A DNA stretch of 64,000 bases from Nymphaea colorata (taxonomy: Eukaryota > Streptophyta > Magnoliopsida > Nymphaeales > Nymphaeaceae). Numbering within the stretch: the first letter of the stretch is position 1; every line of letters begins with the position of its first letter. The notes under the pieces were generated by a model. It had not been told where the DNA came from. It ran no database searches and saw nothing but the letters and a program-made list of their open reading frames with translations. This document shows, in pieces, positions 23,913-35,930 of the stretch. Made by a program: the position numbers and the translations under genes. The stretch covers positions 6,808,176 through 6,872,175 of the forward strand of contig NC_045144.1 in the NCBI RefSeq assembly GCF_008831285.2, read 5' to 3'.

Positions 23913-24340
23913 GGGAGATGTCCTCTGCAGAGAAATTAGACATTGGTTAGAACTCCTGACTTCAATTGGCAAACTATCGATGAACATAAAGTTACTAAAA
24001 GTGTTGTGAAAGAAAAAAGAAAACCTGTATACACTTACACACACACTCTTTCTCTCCCTCCCCAAACTAATTAATCTGTGCATAGTGCACCACCTCCTGG
24101 AGGCATGCATTTAAACAGGATGAATTGAGAGGTCATCTTTTAAGTCTTTGAAAGAGACGGAATCAAAGAGGTGAAAAAGTTGCTTTGTTGTTTAACGGTA
24201 CAACAGGCAGAAACTTCAACTTTAGAGTGTTTGGTTTAGTTGGAAATAAGCTCTTTGTCGTACCCCTTAGGGTGTAGCATAGCTGGTTGGGCTAGAAGTA
24301 CATTAAAGTGACTCATTCCTAGTTTGATTTCCGTCCATGC
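23913..24340 (-). repeat. Duplicated 5' flank of RLP copy C
   Basis: Upstream region homologous to 9936-10400. It shares the block at about 24105-24230 and the block at 24270-24330. A strong acceptor-like TTTCTCTGCAG stands just before the MVF start codon on the minus strand, and GTAAGTGT further upstream could serve as donor, suggesting a 5'UTR intron. Not proven. Confidence 0.6.
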
Positions 24341-25429
24341 ATGCGACATTCTTGTGTTAAATATGATTATCATGTGCATCGCCAATGCTTTTTGGTTTCA
24401 GATTCATAATATTAATTTGTTTCGAATTCTGCAAAAGGATTTTTTTTAAAAAAAAGGCAAAAGAAAGTGACGTTCGAATATCCATTGACGATGAATTTTG
24501 GTTCGAATCCAGATTTTCAAAGTTATTAAATGTCTCTGAATTTATTGATTGTATGTTCGGAATATCCATGAACTGAAACGAAATCTGAATTGCTTTCGAT
24601 TGGACCGAAGTGTAACTTGCAAGATTTCCTAAATCGAACTGCTCAAAATTACAAAAAATAAAAATCAAAGATTAATAAAAACCGAAAAAAAAATATTATA
24701 GGGGCCTCCGTTGAATTATTGGATGTTGGAAGCTGATCCACACAGAGTTTGAACATTGTAAGGCTTTTTTAGGGAATGTCCACCTAATTATGCGGAATGT
24801 TATCAGATCCCATACAGGTGAAGAAAAGTCTATATGGTTTATCTGTATCCAAATTCACTATGTTAATCTGATATGTAAATTCTTAACCAAATTCGATCCA
24901 GCTTCGAAGATGTATTAAGTGAATTTGAAAATGAATGGATATTAGATATAGTATATTTGTTTAAAACTAAATATTAGTCTGATCGACTGCATATTTATTG
25001 AAATCCAAATCTAATTCAAATTCAATCAGATGTCATTTTATAAATTTGAATTTGAGCCAATTTCTTAATTGGATGTTGATTGGTTTTTTTTCTTTATCCC
25101 ATTTTTTCTTTACACAGTTGAGGTTAGTATCAGGTCGATTTACTGACATCCCAACAAAATTATTATGAGGTCGTTTTCGCTACACAAATTATTAAGAGGT
25201 TGCTTCGCTGATAGAACAGTTCCATACTATTTGATGAACTTGCTTCAATTTTTTATGACAAGTTCATTGATATGCTCCGCTCTTAAAGATCGAGATGTCA
25301 ATTGAATTTATTATTTACCATGTACCCCAAATTTCCTTCCTCCTTGGTACTTTTTTTTTTTGACCTATTGATATTCTAAATGAAACAGCACAAAATTAGA
25401 AATTTAAAAAAATAATAATAATAACCAAA
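24341..25429. other. Intergenic, no gene seen
   Basis: AT-rich DNA with ATCCAAATTC-type words and a poly-T tract. Frames at 24357-24668 and 24385-24576 overlap on opposite strands and look random. Confidence 0.55.
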
Positions 25430-26610
25430 AAAATATTAAGTTGTCGCTGCTTGAAAGTTGTAAGGCTTAACTGTTGCCCTCATCAGATGATTGAGATCTG
25501 AAAAGGGAGAGACAGAGAGGAATCGTAGACTACAGGGAAAAGAGGAGGGTGGATATGGAATGAGCGAAAGGTGCAGGATGTATACATGTGTGAAGACCCA
25601 ATGGTTGCGGTTAAGGAAGGGATTTAAGCACCGCCACATTCTCTTTGGTGTATACAGCTAATGGCGATGATCAGATGTTACGCGCTCTCGCCGTCCAAGT
25701 GCCGGCACTTGCAAAAGAGAGACTGCTCTGCAAGGATGATGATCCTTGGGGTGTCAATTCCATCGACATATGGGAATGTATAAGAGCTCGACATCTGACT
25801 GAAGACTGGACGAATTATATCTGCTCTCGTCTTCGCATTTTCCATGCATGGGAGACTGAGAAGGTTGGATTTCTGCTTCCAATCGTTGCCCGAAAGAAGA
25901 GGAGACCACAATCCGTATGTTTTTCCATTGCCCCAAGCCATATGGTGGATAATTTAATAAGGTGCCCGTATTAGTGTTGCCATAACCATACTGTAATTGG
26001 GTACTTGGGCACATCTGAATACTTTTAAAACTTGAAGTTCATCCAAACCGTTTAATTTTACTTGATCAACCTTTTTCCAACTCAATTTTCCTTCCAGTTT
26101 TAGAGATATTGTTCATTTAAAATAACTTGTTTATTTAAATATTGATTCCATTTTAATTTTCTTTATTATTTTTCATATATATATAATCATACCTACAATT
26201 GTAAAATTGTCATGTCCGTACCTATATCTCCATACCATACCCACTTAACCACTGCCCCTATGCTATTAAGTAGCCTTGGGCACTAAATTATTATCAACTT
26301 ATATTATCTGAATCTGATTTCACGATTTGAATCCCAATTTTGAACGAAATCCTGGCAATTTTCAAAATATAAGAATATTGGATATAGCATATTTATTTAA
26401 AAGAAACAAGATATGTTCTAATCGAATTTGGACTCAGACTCGGACTTGGATTTTGATTTGAATGACTAAAACTGATTCAAAATGTGACAAGAGCATGTAA
26501 GATCCCAATTTTACATGTAGTTGGATCGGGATCCTTATCATGTCCTGGGTTCATATTGGGATTTGATGCCCAAACCCAACTATGATTTCAACTTTTCTTT
26601 TTCCTTCACA
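25430..26610. repeat. Segment duplicated at about 11420-12240
   Basis: The longer copy of the segment upstream of the RLP genes. Similarity runs from about 25430 to 25800 and again from about 26185 to 26600. The middle 380 bp is absent from the other copy, which is therefore the deleted version or lacks an insertion. Confidence 0.75.
25645..25974 (+). CDS. Hypothetical ORF, 109 codons, in the duplicated segment
   Basis: Open frame beginning MVYTANGDDQMLRALAVQVP, with DDDPWGVNSIDIWECIRARH in the middle and a basic stretch VARKKRRPQ near the end. No family is recognised and no signal peptide or membrane span is seen. The duplicate at about 11650-11810 keeps the DNA of the first part but loses the frame and then the sequence itself. 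It may be an exon of an unidentified gene; a GTATGT donor-like site stands at about 25916 after RRPQSV. Low confidence. Confidence 0.3.
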   Translation: MVYTANGDDQMLRALAVQVPALAKERLLCKDDDPWGVNSIDIWECIRARHLTEDWTNYICSRLRIFHAWETEKVGFLLPIVARKKRRPQSVCFSIAPSHMVDNLIRCPY

Positions 26611-26847
26611 AGATCTAAATAAAACAAGACCTACTTTTAGTGAGCAGATCTAAATAAAACAAACCCTGAATGCAGAATCTGTTATTACAATAACAAATTA
26701 AAAATAAGTTATAAAATAACTTGAGATGGTTAAAATCTGCTCTTTTGACAATGCATGAGCGTTCAAGACTGCACAAATAACTACAAGCATGTTTGGGTTA
26801 CACTTAAATGTCGTTTTGAAAACATTGTTTGACTCGAGAACAGAGTT

Positions 26848-26912
26848 TAAGGTGTGTTTGGGTAATTGCCTAAACTGGGTTTGCATAAAACCCAGTTTTC
26901 CCAAACGATTAT
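26848..26912. repeat. Inverted repeat, MITE-like
   Basis: AAACTGGGTTT and AAAACCCAGTTTT face each other across a few bases, flanked by GTGTTTGGGTAA on the left and TCCCAAACGA on the right. Opposed GTTTGGGT-type ends fit a small or degraded inverted-repeat transposon. Confidence 0.45.
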
Positions 26913-27060
26913 TTTCAGAAAGGAGTGAACAACCTAGCCCTCCTCCTCCTGCTTATTTGCAGAAATCATCGTTTTTTTCTCGTCGTCCAACAACACAAAC
27001 CGGCGGCCGGTCCTCGGAAGCTTGTTAAAACATCAGGTTGTGATTCTCACAAACGTCGTT

Positions 27061-27143
27061 CGGTGGCAATAAATACATGTCTAAACGAACGCGGTGGCAA
27101 TAAATACATGTCTAACGAAGGCGGTGGCAATAAATATCAATTG
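27061..27143. repeat. Three tandem copies of a 30-31 bp unit
   Basis: The unit starts CGGTGGCAATAAATACATG. Copies lie at 27061-27091, 27092-27121 and 27122-27143; the third is partial and diverges after AAATA. It lies about 320 bp beyond the 3' end of the kelch gene, in otherwise unremarkable DNA. Confidence 0.8.
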
Positions 27144-27463
27144 ATTGATGCACAAGTTGAAGTAACCTCCACAGTGCCTTCTCACTTATCAGAAATCTAG
27201 ACCTGATACATACATAACATAAGGGAGCTGAAGGAGTAAATTCCTAATTCAGATTAAGCATCTACCATGCACTTGAAATCGCACACTGCTGGTCAGCAAA
27301 CCCGGACAAAAACTGAACCAGCTTTCAGCTGCTACCCAAAACTCTCAGTATTTTGATCTGTTCCTATATAATAATCAGTATTAACTCATGGGCACAAACT
27401 TTTGTTTTACTTTTGATACTAGTTAATTCCTATTGCTGGTTGTCAGTCTCTTAATGCGGGCCC

Positions 27464-30400
27464 TCAGCATGAGCCAGCAAGTTGTTGACCATCATCATGC
27501 ATCGGCAGAGCTTTTTCAGCAACTGGTCCGAGGACATCGACACCTATGAAAATGATTAATATCGTCATGCACAGCGATCCAAACACAAATTTGTATTTTC
27601 TAGTTGAAAGTGAAACTTCTTCCTCCGCATTAACAGGAGAATGCCGGAGCAGGTCTTCTTAGTCTAACATGAACCATGCACTTCATGAGAACTTTCAACT
27701 CTGCGTACCTTGTGCCATGGATGTAATAGATTCTTCTTCAGGTAGTGTAAGGCCATGTGAATGAACTTCTTCTACAGCAGGTGCAGCTTCAGGCTTTGGA
27801 GCCCCAGAAAGCACTTGGGTTGTCTCACTATCATATGAGGCCTGGGAAAGACAGGTTCAGTGTTGAAATAATCCAATGAAGGAAAAATCAACAGCCAATA
27901 GTCAAAGAAATATAAGCGTAGTCAAAGAAATATAAGCTGAAATAAATACTCTTCGAAAATCCCTTGAAATGAAAAACTTGAGGAGTTAATCATGATGCTG
28001 ACCCTTGATACTTATTCCCACTCAGGAAGCTCCTGATTTTGCTTACCAAAGCTAATTTCAACGTAACAATATTCTATCTAAGACTCCTACCACATTTTTA
28101 TGGAAAGCATATAGATATAAAAAGCACAGTTTCTAGCAACTACATTATTCTATTGTTTTTAACAAAGATAGCTAGTCTAAGATTAGACCATGGGACAGGA
28201 AAACCAAAAAATGTCAGCAGGGTGGACTAATTAAAGGAAAGAACAAACATGCCAAGTACATAAAATGTAGACTTCTTTCAAATAAAATTTTCGCAGGTAG
28301 ATGACTTTGTTCATGTCTATCCTTTTTCTCCAATAAGAGTAGGTCATGTTTCCCATGGGTCCTAGAAGATTAGATACCCGAGAGGGTTCGCATAATTTGG
28401 AGCAGGTTATATATTATGGCACCTAACAAATGGTGTGTTATGAGGTAGAAACAACCAAAATGTCTTTAAAAGGGCAGAAGTAACATATACAAGAATTCAC
28501 CTTATGAAAATCATCAAAATGACCTTATGGTAAAATGTGGGAACATGTCATATTAACGGCATAACTTAGAAAGTGACTTATGAGTCCCATAAACGCCTGT
28601 CCTTGCATATTAATTTGCAGGTGGGTCCTATCAAGTACTGTGGGGCACGCCAACAGCATTATATTATTTATACAGGGGCCCACAGTTAGATCCTCTTGAA
28701 AAAATCACAAAAAAAATATTTAATGTTTGGGAAAATAACAAATCACTGCTCAAATCTTGAAAGTTAGTAAATAAGTGTTCAACTTTTGAAATAAATTGTC
28801 AAAGAGGTGCCTCTACTTAACGAAAACATTAATTTTTGATGTAGGATGGCAAAAATACCGTTTCTGAAAATAAAAATATATTCTTCAACCAAGGAAATAA
28901 TGATTCTTTGTGGGAGGTATTTTTACTATTTTAAATAAAAAATGATGTTGTTTTAGTGTGTAACTTTTCTAAAAAAATTCAAGAAAATTTAGGGAGTTGT
29001 TTATCCAAATGTCAAATATCTTTTTTGTATTTTCTATACCCTCTCTCAATACCAGGGTGCATGTATAATATCTAAAAAGATCCCATTATCACCAGTAAGA
29101 AATAAGTGAAATACATCAAAGATCCTTTAATTAGTTCACCAGTAATTCAAAATATTATTAACTCAAACACAAAGCAATATAGAGCGGAAACTAACATAGT
29201 GATAAAATTTTCTAGCTCAGGCCCAGCATGCATGTTGGTCAGTCATGCTGTGCCTTTAAACAATACATTGAAAACTAAAGACAGAAGAACCTACAACACC
29301 CACCAAGTTTTTATGACGGATGGCCACACTAGGAGTTGAATCATCAGAAAGTGAAGGATCAGCTTCTCCTGACAACTCTGGTGTAGCTGATTTATTGGCA
29401 TTAGGTGGTGCATCTGATTTCGTATTCTCGGACTCTTGCTTGAAACTGCCATCAGACTTTGTCTTTGCTTTGCTGATATCATTTCCCTCTACAGCAGGAC
29501 ATTCCTTTGACATTCTTCTCCTAAAAGAAAGACCGATCATGTCAAATTACTGAAAGGAAGATAAATCACCCAGATACTTCAATGAATTTCTCTAGAACAA
29601 ATGCAGCACACAAACTCACCTACTAACCCGGGCATGTACATCATATATGAAGCTTGGTGTATATGAAAACAATATGCCCCGTAAAGATTTTCCATCAATG
29701 CTGGTTTGAATTGCATACCCACAATGGAGAATATCTATGACAGTCGCTTCAAACAACTTTTCTTCAGCAGGCTTAGATACTGAAAGTGAATGAGCATCAG
29801 TGCCTGCATTAAGAAATATTTGAATAAACCTCAAAGCCTTGTTGTTTGCCACTACAAAGAAAGAAATAGCAGTCACCCGAACAGGAAAAGCATATCAAGC
29901 TGAGCTGCTTTGTTTCCCGTTCTGAAAAGTTAACTATCAAAACCCTGTGACTCTACGTGCTGACAAGCAATAGTTAACAAATTCAGGTCAAACTAATTCC
30001 TAGTAATAGAAAAATCTCATGGAAATTGAAGCTGTAGGAAACAGAAAATGCAATGCAGAAGATCTGTAAGTGTGAAATCTATCCTTATCCCTGCGTGAAG
30101 ATCATAAGTAGACCGATTAAAAACCAAAAGAGATAAGAATTGTTAGATACCGGATATGGGATCATAGGTCGGATCCATCGGACTGACCCGATAACCTCCA
30201 TGCTTTGAGATGCCCAACTCAAGCAACTTCCCTAGTTCACATGTTTCAAGGAAGAGAAAGTGAATTATATGCTACTACATGGTCAAAAAGCATGTCAGGT
30301 CTATACTGGTTAAGGTTGGCTGCTTACCAGTTTCACCATGCTTCAAATAAGGGAATGAATGATACCCATCAGGCATTTTATCAAGCTTGGGTACAAAATT

Positions 30401-33400
30401 TGAAGAATTAAGATGGTGTTCTTGGCGCTTTCGCTTCAACTCTTTTCTTAGAGAAAGCTTTTCCAGCCTATGCTCATGTTGACCATTTTCCATCAGCATA
30501 TCTGAATTTTTGGAAGGAAATGACAAGCAACAAAAAAGAAGGATACCTGAGAATGAACAGTATGACAGAAGATAAAATAGCAAAGGAACTGTAAAAAAAA
30601 GTAGACCAAGCCAGAAGTTAATAGTTAAACCTGTGTATAGATAGTACATATCATCAAGGGCCTCGAGTTTTTCATTGCATCCTCCTATGAAGACAAGAAC
30701 GCCCTTCCACAGATCCACACAATCTCCAGCTACAGAAAACCGAGCAGAAGGCCCCTGGCATGCATTTGAAATTTTGCTCCAAATACCTGTATCTGCAAAT
30801 GGAAGTGGAATAACCAGAAAATAATTGCATCTGGCCTCGTAAAAATACTCCATTTCAGGCTCCACTATGGCACAAATTAGAAGAAATATAGAGAAGGAAC
30901 AAAGCAAAAGTATGCACATACACCAACATAGGATGCCAGTGAGCCAAAACATACCTACATTCAGTATATGAAGGTCATCATAAAGTGTCCGATCGTGAGT
31001 AAATCCCCCAAATACAAACAAGTATTTTCCCAGTGCTACAGTGCAATGACCAGCACGAGGAGCTAAAACCTGGCCAGAAGTATTTAACTCCTTCCAAACA
31101 AGAGTATCTGTCAAAAATTGTAACATCAGTGCAACTCGAACATTTAGTCATGTATAACATAGTATCAACTAAATTGTTTTCCTCATCAGGAAGAAATCCG
31201 TTAGCATTTCTCCAGCGAAAGGCAGCCCCATATATGCATTATGACTTGTGTAGGCTCTTCAATTAACTCAGCTGATGCTTCACATAATAAAACTGACGGT
31301 TTGCTTCATAATCGAGATTCTTTAGTATAAATTGTCAGATGTTGACAATTTTGGGTTTTGAGTTAACCTTCAGGAACCTTATCAGATCCAAAGCTCGACA
31401 CAGTGAGGCATGATAAGGTCCACACTAGGTGAACATACCTGTAGTTTTCAACGTCTCACGTCTTCCTCAGATTAGGAGTAAAATCAGTAGTTGCTTTGCT
31501 CATAAGGTCCACTGAAATGCTTTAAATTATGTGTTTTCTCTATATTTTATTAAGTCAGTTCATTTAAAGAAGAATTGTCACCTGCATCCAATATGTAGAC
31601 ATCGGACAAGTAACAGTCAGATGCATCTTCACCACCAAGCACCACAACTTTGTTCTTCCAAGATGAACATGTATGGCTGTCTCGAGCAGAAGGTGGACTT
31701 CCAGTTGTCACAGCACGTTTCCAGACTAGAGTCTCTATAGGATGAAGTGCCAAGTTAGAGATCAGATAAACTGTTTTTCAGAATAATCATATGATTGTCA
31801 TGATGCATGTCATATAGTATGCAGCAAAAATCCTAATACTTCCTGAAAAGTAACATCTGATGGCTGTTTAGTTTGAACAAAAGTTTTCAAAGATTCAAAA
31901 GATTGGTTTTTGTGTGGCTGCTTAAAACAGCATGAAGAACAGCTCCAACATTCTTGAAAAAATATGGTATATAACTATATATGAATACAAACAATTCAAT
32001 TTTAGATTCTCCAATAGAGATATCAGATGCCAGAAAAGACCTTAGCATTCTTTTGGTATATTAATAATGAACCATTTATAGGAGCTTGTAAGGTGTAGAA
32101 TGACTCAGAAGTGCTCCCTTGAAATTGATGGTAACCACATTTAAAAACGTTAAGGGATAATCACTCAATTAAATATTTGCATCATACTGAAAAAATCCAT
32201 TATTAACCACAAAACTCATAACAAATGTCAAGCGTGCATGAATCAGACCACCAAATATTTCAGCACCAAATTTATAAAAAAAAAAACAATATTAATATTC
32301 CAAAACCAGATGGAACAATTTCCCCGGAGAGAAAAGGCAGCAACATGATACTGTGAACAAGCTACACATTAACCACTTCATTGAAAGGTGATAGAATCAT
32401 AGAACAATCTGTAACATAAAATCTGGTATGTAACTAGACAGCAATGTTTGTTATCAGCATATTTACCAGTATCCAGTATGTATAGGTTATTATAGTATAT
32501 CTCTTCATCCTCCTCGAAAGACTTCCCACAGCCTCCAAATATAAAAAGATGCCTTCCAACAAGTGTTGCACTGTGCCCTTCTCGTGCTTCTGGCCCATCA
32601 CCGCTTACAATTGGTTGAGTCCATGTATTTGTAGCTACAAATGAAATAACATGGTCAAAAAACTCAAAGTACAACACAATGGGACAGCCTCATTAAGCAA
32701 GTTAAAAGTTTTAGAGCTCAATAATCTAACAAAGGAATTCATGCACTTGTTTGAAGTTAAGCATATCACTTATCAACCTTGGACATGCACTAAAACATTC
32801 AGATACACATGGCAAAGCTCCAAATTGCTAATTCAACAAAAGAAAGTTGGTAATAACATTTTAACTTTTAAGTAACTATTAACACTCAATTTAAGCTGCA
32901 AAATACATTTACCAAGAAACAAGGTAATTCTAAGTTTCTCACAAACAATAACTGCAACAAGGTAATTCTAACAAGTAATAACTGGAAGCCTTCAGTTTGG
33001 TCTACAGATTTTTGCAGTAAGAAGAACACTATTTTGTATCTACTGTGCAAAGTCATAAATATATGGTCAAGGCAGAAACAGAACCCCAGTGGCATCCATA
33101 CCTGTCGTTTGTGCCAGGTCCACATGTAGCCTAAAGCATCAGATACAAAAGTATAAAAGGATATAAAAATATAAAAGGACTTCACAGTTTGATGCAAACG
33201 TGGATCCAGATAGTTTTGTGAAAGAAACAGCGAAGTGTAGTTTGAAAGATACAAGGAATGGTGCTTCCACAAACTAACGGGAAAAAGTTGATTGACTATA
33301 TACCTGACTCTGTTTATAACATACGTACGTACGTAGGTAGGTACCTGCCTGACTCTGTTTATAACATACGTACGTATGTAGGTAGGTAAGGACGCAGAAT

Positions 33401-34358
33401 AGCTTGATTCGATGTTCCAGCTTGAACATTTAAATAATTACTACATTTTTTTTTTCTACGCCAACTTTTCCCCTTCCTTTCTGGTGTCGAGGATTATTGA
33501 CATGGCACTTCATCGTAACACAAAAATAGAACAGAAGCACTGCGGTTATTCGTTGATTATATAAAGATGCAAGCTGAAGAAGCTAATTGGTTGCAGGCAA
33601 TCTTGAATATACCAAGCTCAGATATTAGAAAAGGAATCAACGAAGGAAAATACCGGCTTCAGATTTTTACAACGACATTATGTTATCCACAAAAAAAAAA
33701 GAGAGAAAAGAAAAGGAAACCACATTGTTTTCGTCACGACATTTGCAACCGGTGTAAGAAAAGGAAATGGAATAAATCGAGAAACCAACATACTGGCATC
33801 AAGAACAAGCAAGTATAAGAAAAGAAGATGGGCTAAATCGATGAAAGGAGAAAACCAACATACAGGTATCAAGAACATGCAAATCGTTCAACGGATTCTG
33901 CCCGTCTGTGCCCCCAAACACAAAGAGCTTGTTCCCCACAGTCGTGCAACTGTGGCTGTCCCTTGGCAATGGTGGCACCCCCTTCACCATAGGCTTGCTC
34001 CATGTCTGCTTAACTACAGGAAAAGACAGAGTCAAAACCTACCAAGTTTCAAATTTTTCATCACATTCTCAAAAAACCAACGTCACCAGAGCATCACAAG
34101 GTTAAATTTTTAAGTGACTAACAGAAAACTAGAAAAGGAGTGGTACCCACTTGTGTCGAACACATGAACTTCATTGGTCTGGCAATTGTCCTTCCCATAA
34201 CCACCAAACACGTATAAAAACCTTCCTCCTTTGATAGAGTTGCATGTGTGGCCCCATCTTTTGCCAGGGCCCAGGATGCCCCCTCTCCTGCCTGGTGATT
34301 TCTTTCCTTCCAGGCCTTCTTTAGATCTGATCAGCACATTAACCCTCTCCCACCTCAT
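27464..34358 (-). CDS. Kelch-repeat protein, 11 exons, 609 residues
   Basis: Complement of exons 34358-34151, 34013-33864, 32634-32467, 31734-31582, 31107-30955, 30792-30631, 30501-30328, 29851-29620, 29520-29304, 27841-27709 and 27543-27464. Every junction is GT-AG and every phase agrees, giving [15 protein letters not shown] to QQLAGSC, TGA 27464-27466. Six kelch repeats, one per exon in exons 1-6 (for example RWGHTC...[14 protein letters not shown]...[15 protein letters not shown]...LFIFGGCG), should form a beta-propeller. Exon 7 is basic ([12 protein letters not shown], a possible nuclear signal). Exon 8 carries a C-terminal conserved stretch ([19 protein letters not shown]), followed by an acidic/serine-rich tail. 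I recall the same architecture in the Arabidopsis kelch proteins At1g18610/At1g74150. The partner is unknown; a protein-interaction scaffold is inferred. Confidence 0.92.
33303..33388. repeat. 45-bp tandem duplication in kelch intron 2
   Basis: Two copies (33303-33347 and 33348-33388) start CCTGACTCTGTTTATAACAT and continue with an ACGT tetranucleotide run and GTAGGTAGGTA. They differ at one base over about 41. The site is deep in the 1,229-nt intron between exons 2 and 3, away from both splice sites. Confidence 0.85.
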
Positions 34359-35420
34359 TCTCTTTCACTATTAGAAAATACCCACTTTGATTTTTCTATT
34401 CCCTCTTTTGCTTGTTATTTTGTACAATGGTCTTTCCCTTTCGTCTGTAACCCGAAGCACATCAACAACCATTAGCCATGGAAAATCAAGATTTTTCACC
34501 TGATAAAAGCACAGTCTTTCACTACGTTTAGGATTCTGCCTAACTGTGAGATAAATATTTGTATCTTTTGAAGAAGAAAATGTAGGCGGTCAGGCAAACC
34601 AGAAGCATGAAGAAGAAGGGTGAGAAAATCTAGAAGTAGGGACAGAAGGCGGTAAGAAAAAGATTACAACGGATTCATGCGATCATCTGTATGAGCTCAT
34701 TAATGTTCCAAGGCTTCCACGTATTAATTAACACATTGGTTACAGTCGTACCAGGAAAAAGGAAAACCCATTATTGCTTTTGCTGGTTCTTCTCTTTATC
34801 ATATTTGAAAATATGTTTCGTATAGTTGCGCTGCTTTTTCCTTTAATAGGCCTCCAATCTTACCCACCCTCTTTTTGTAACAGAACTTCGGAAAGAAATT
34901 GGCTTTAGATGCACCTCGTAGTTGCTTGACTGATTTGAAGTTTTCAGTCCTAAAATCAGATTAACGGTCTAGATTTAAAGATGGCTGGACTCCGCTTGAT
35001 GAGTTGATGGTTCGTCGGTTGGGTCCACTGGGCTTGGTCAAATGAGGGATAGCTTTACAAAAAGTAAGTCCAGTTAAATTTCAAAGCCTTTTACAGGCTT
35101 GACTATGAGTCTATGGTTTTGGGCGCAGTTTTGAAGGATAAGAACCTTCTTTAAGTTACAATTTTGAGAACTGCTTTGAATTGGGTTCTAGGGAGAGTTT
35201 ATATTATTAACTTGTTTAAGCATGAGAAGTCCATGTTATCTGACAACTTGTAAGGTTTTTAATTAAATGACTTCTCTTTTTCTCGCGCATCAGGTACTTT
35301 TGTTAAATTGTTTTTGTACCTTTTAAACTCGATTTTTTCTTTGTTAAAAAGTTTAAAACGGTATTTCAAGATAGTTGTAATAATACTTGAGAAAAAAAAG
35401 GGTTTCGATCGAAACCCTTC
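34359..35420. other. Intergenic, upstream of the kelch gene
   Basis: It should contain the kelch gene's promoter and leader on the minus strand, but no motif can be assigned with confidence. No exon or repeat stands out. Confidence 0.45.
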
Positions 35421-35429
35421 TTTCATCTT

Positions 35430-35930
35430 CAGTCTTCACACTTCAGGGTGGCGGGCAACTTCTCCCTCTCTGGCGGCAGACGACTTCTCCCTCTGGCCTC
35501 TGCGATGGCGGGCGATTACTTCCTCTCCAATGGCGGATGACTACTTCCTCTCCAGCGGTAGCAGCCGATTACTTTCTCTCCATCGGCAGCAGGCGACTAC
35601 TCCAACTCCGGCAACATTTCACAGTTCCCAGATAGAACCGTCCGTTGGCACTGTTTTCCCTTGTTCACCCCTCCCTCCAGCGATAGCAGCCCGCCTGGCC
35701 CTGTCCGACGGCGAGAGAAGCCCCATTCTGCCCCGCCCTGTCCGGCGGCAATAGAAGCCCCCGCGACCCGCCTTGCATTGCCCCTGTCCTCCCCTCCCTC
35801 CGGCGAGAGCATCTCCCGCCGCCGTTGGACCTTGCGTCGTCTGAGCCCGCCCCGCAATATCCGCCCAGCCCTGTTTGCATATGTCCTCCCCTCCCTCTGA
35901 CTAGAGCAGCCTCCGCTGTCGTCCCCTCTG
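35430..35930. repeat. GC-rich patch with degenerate 22-34 bp repeats
   Basis: Within AT-rich DNA, this 500-bp block is markedly GC-rich. Its left part (35447-35612) is built from about six diverged units of the type GGCGGGCGACTACTTCCTCT, with lengths between 22 and 34 bases. Several frames stay open on both strands (35308-35754 plus, 35597-35857 minus), as expected of GC-rich repeats. No protein family is recognised. It may be a transposon or captured-gene fragment. Confidence 0.5.

Noticed and set aside
23913-24110. N-terminal extension of RLP copy C to the first in-frame ATG
   Set aside because: The signal peptide starts at 23837 and an acceptor-like site precedes 23912; the extension is better explained as leader or intron, although its frame is open in both B and C.
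24498-24508. GGTTCGAATCC, identical to a tRNA B-box
   Set aside because: No A-box or cloverleaf can be folded from the preceding 60 bases.
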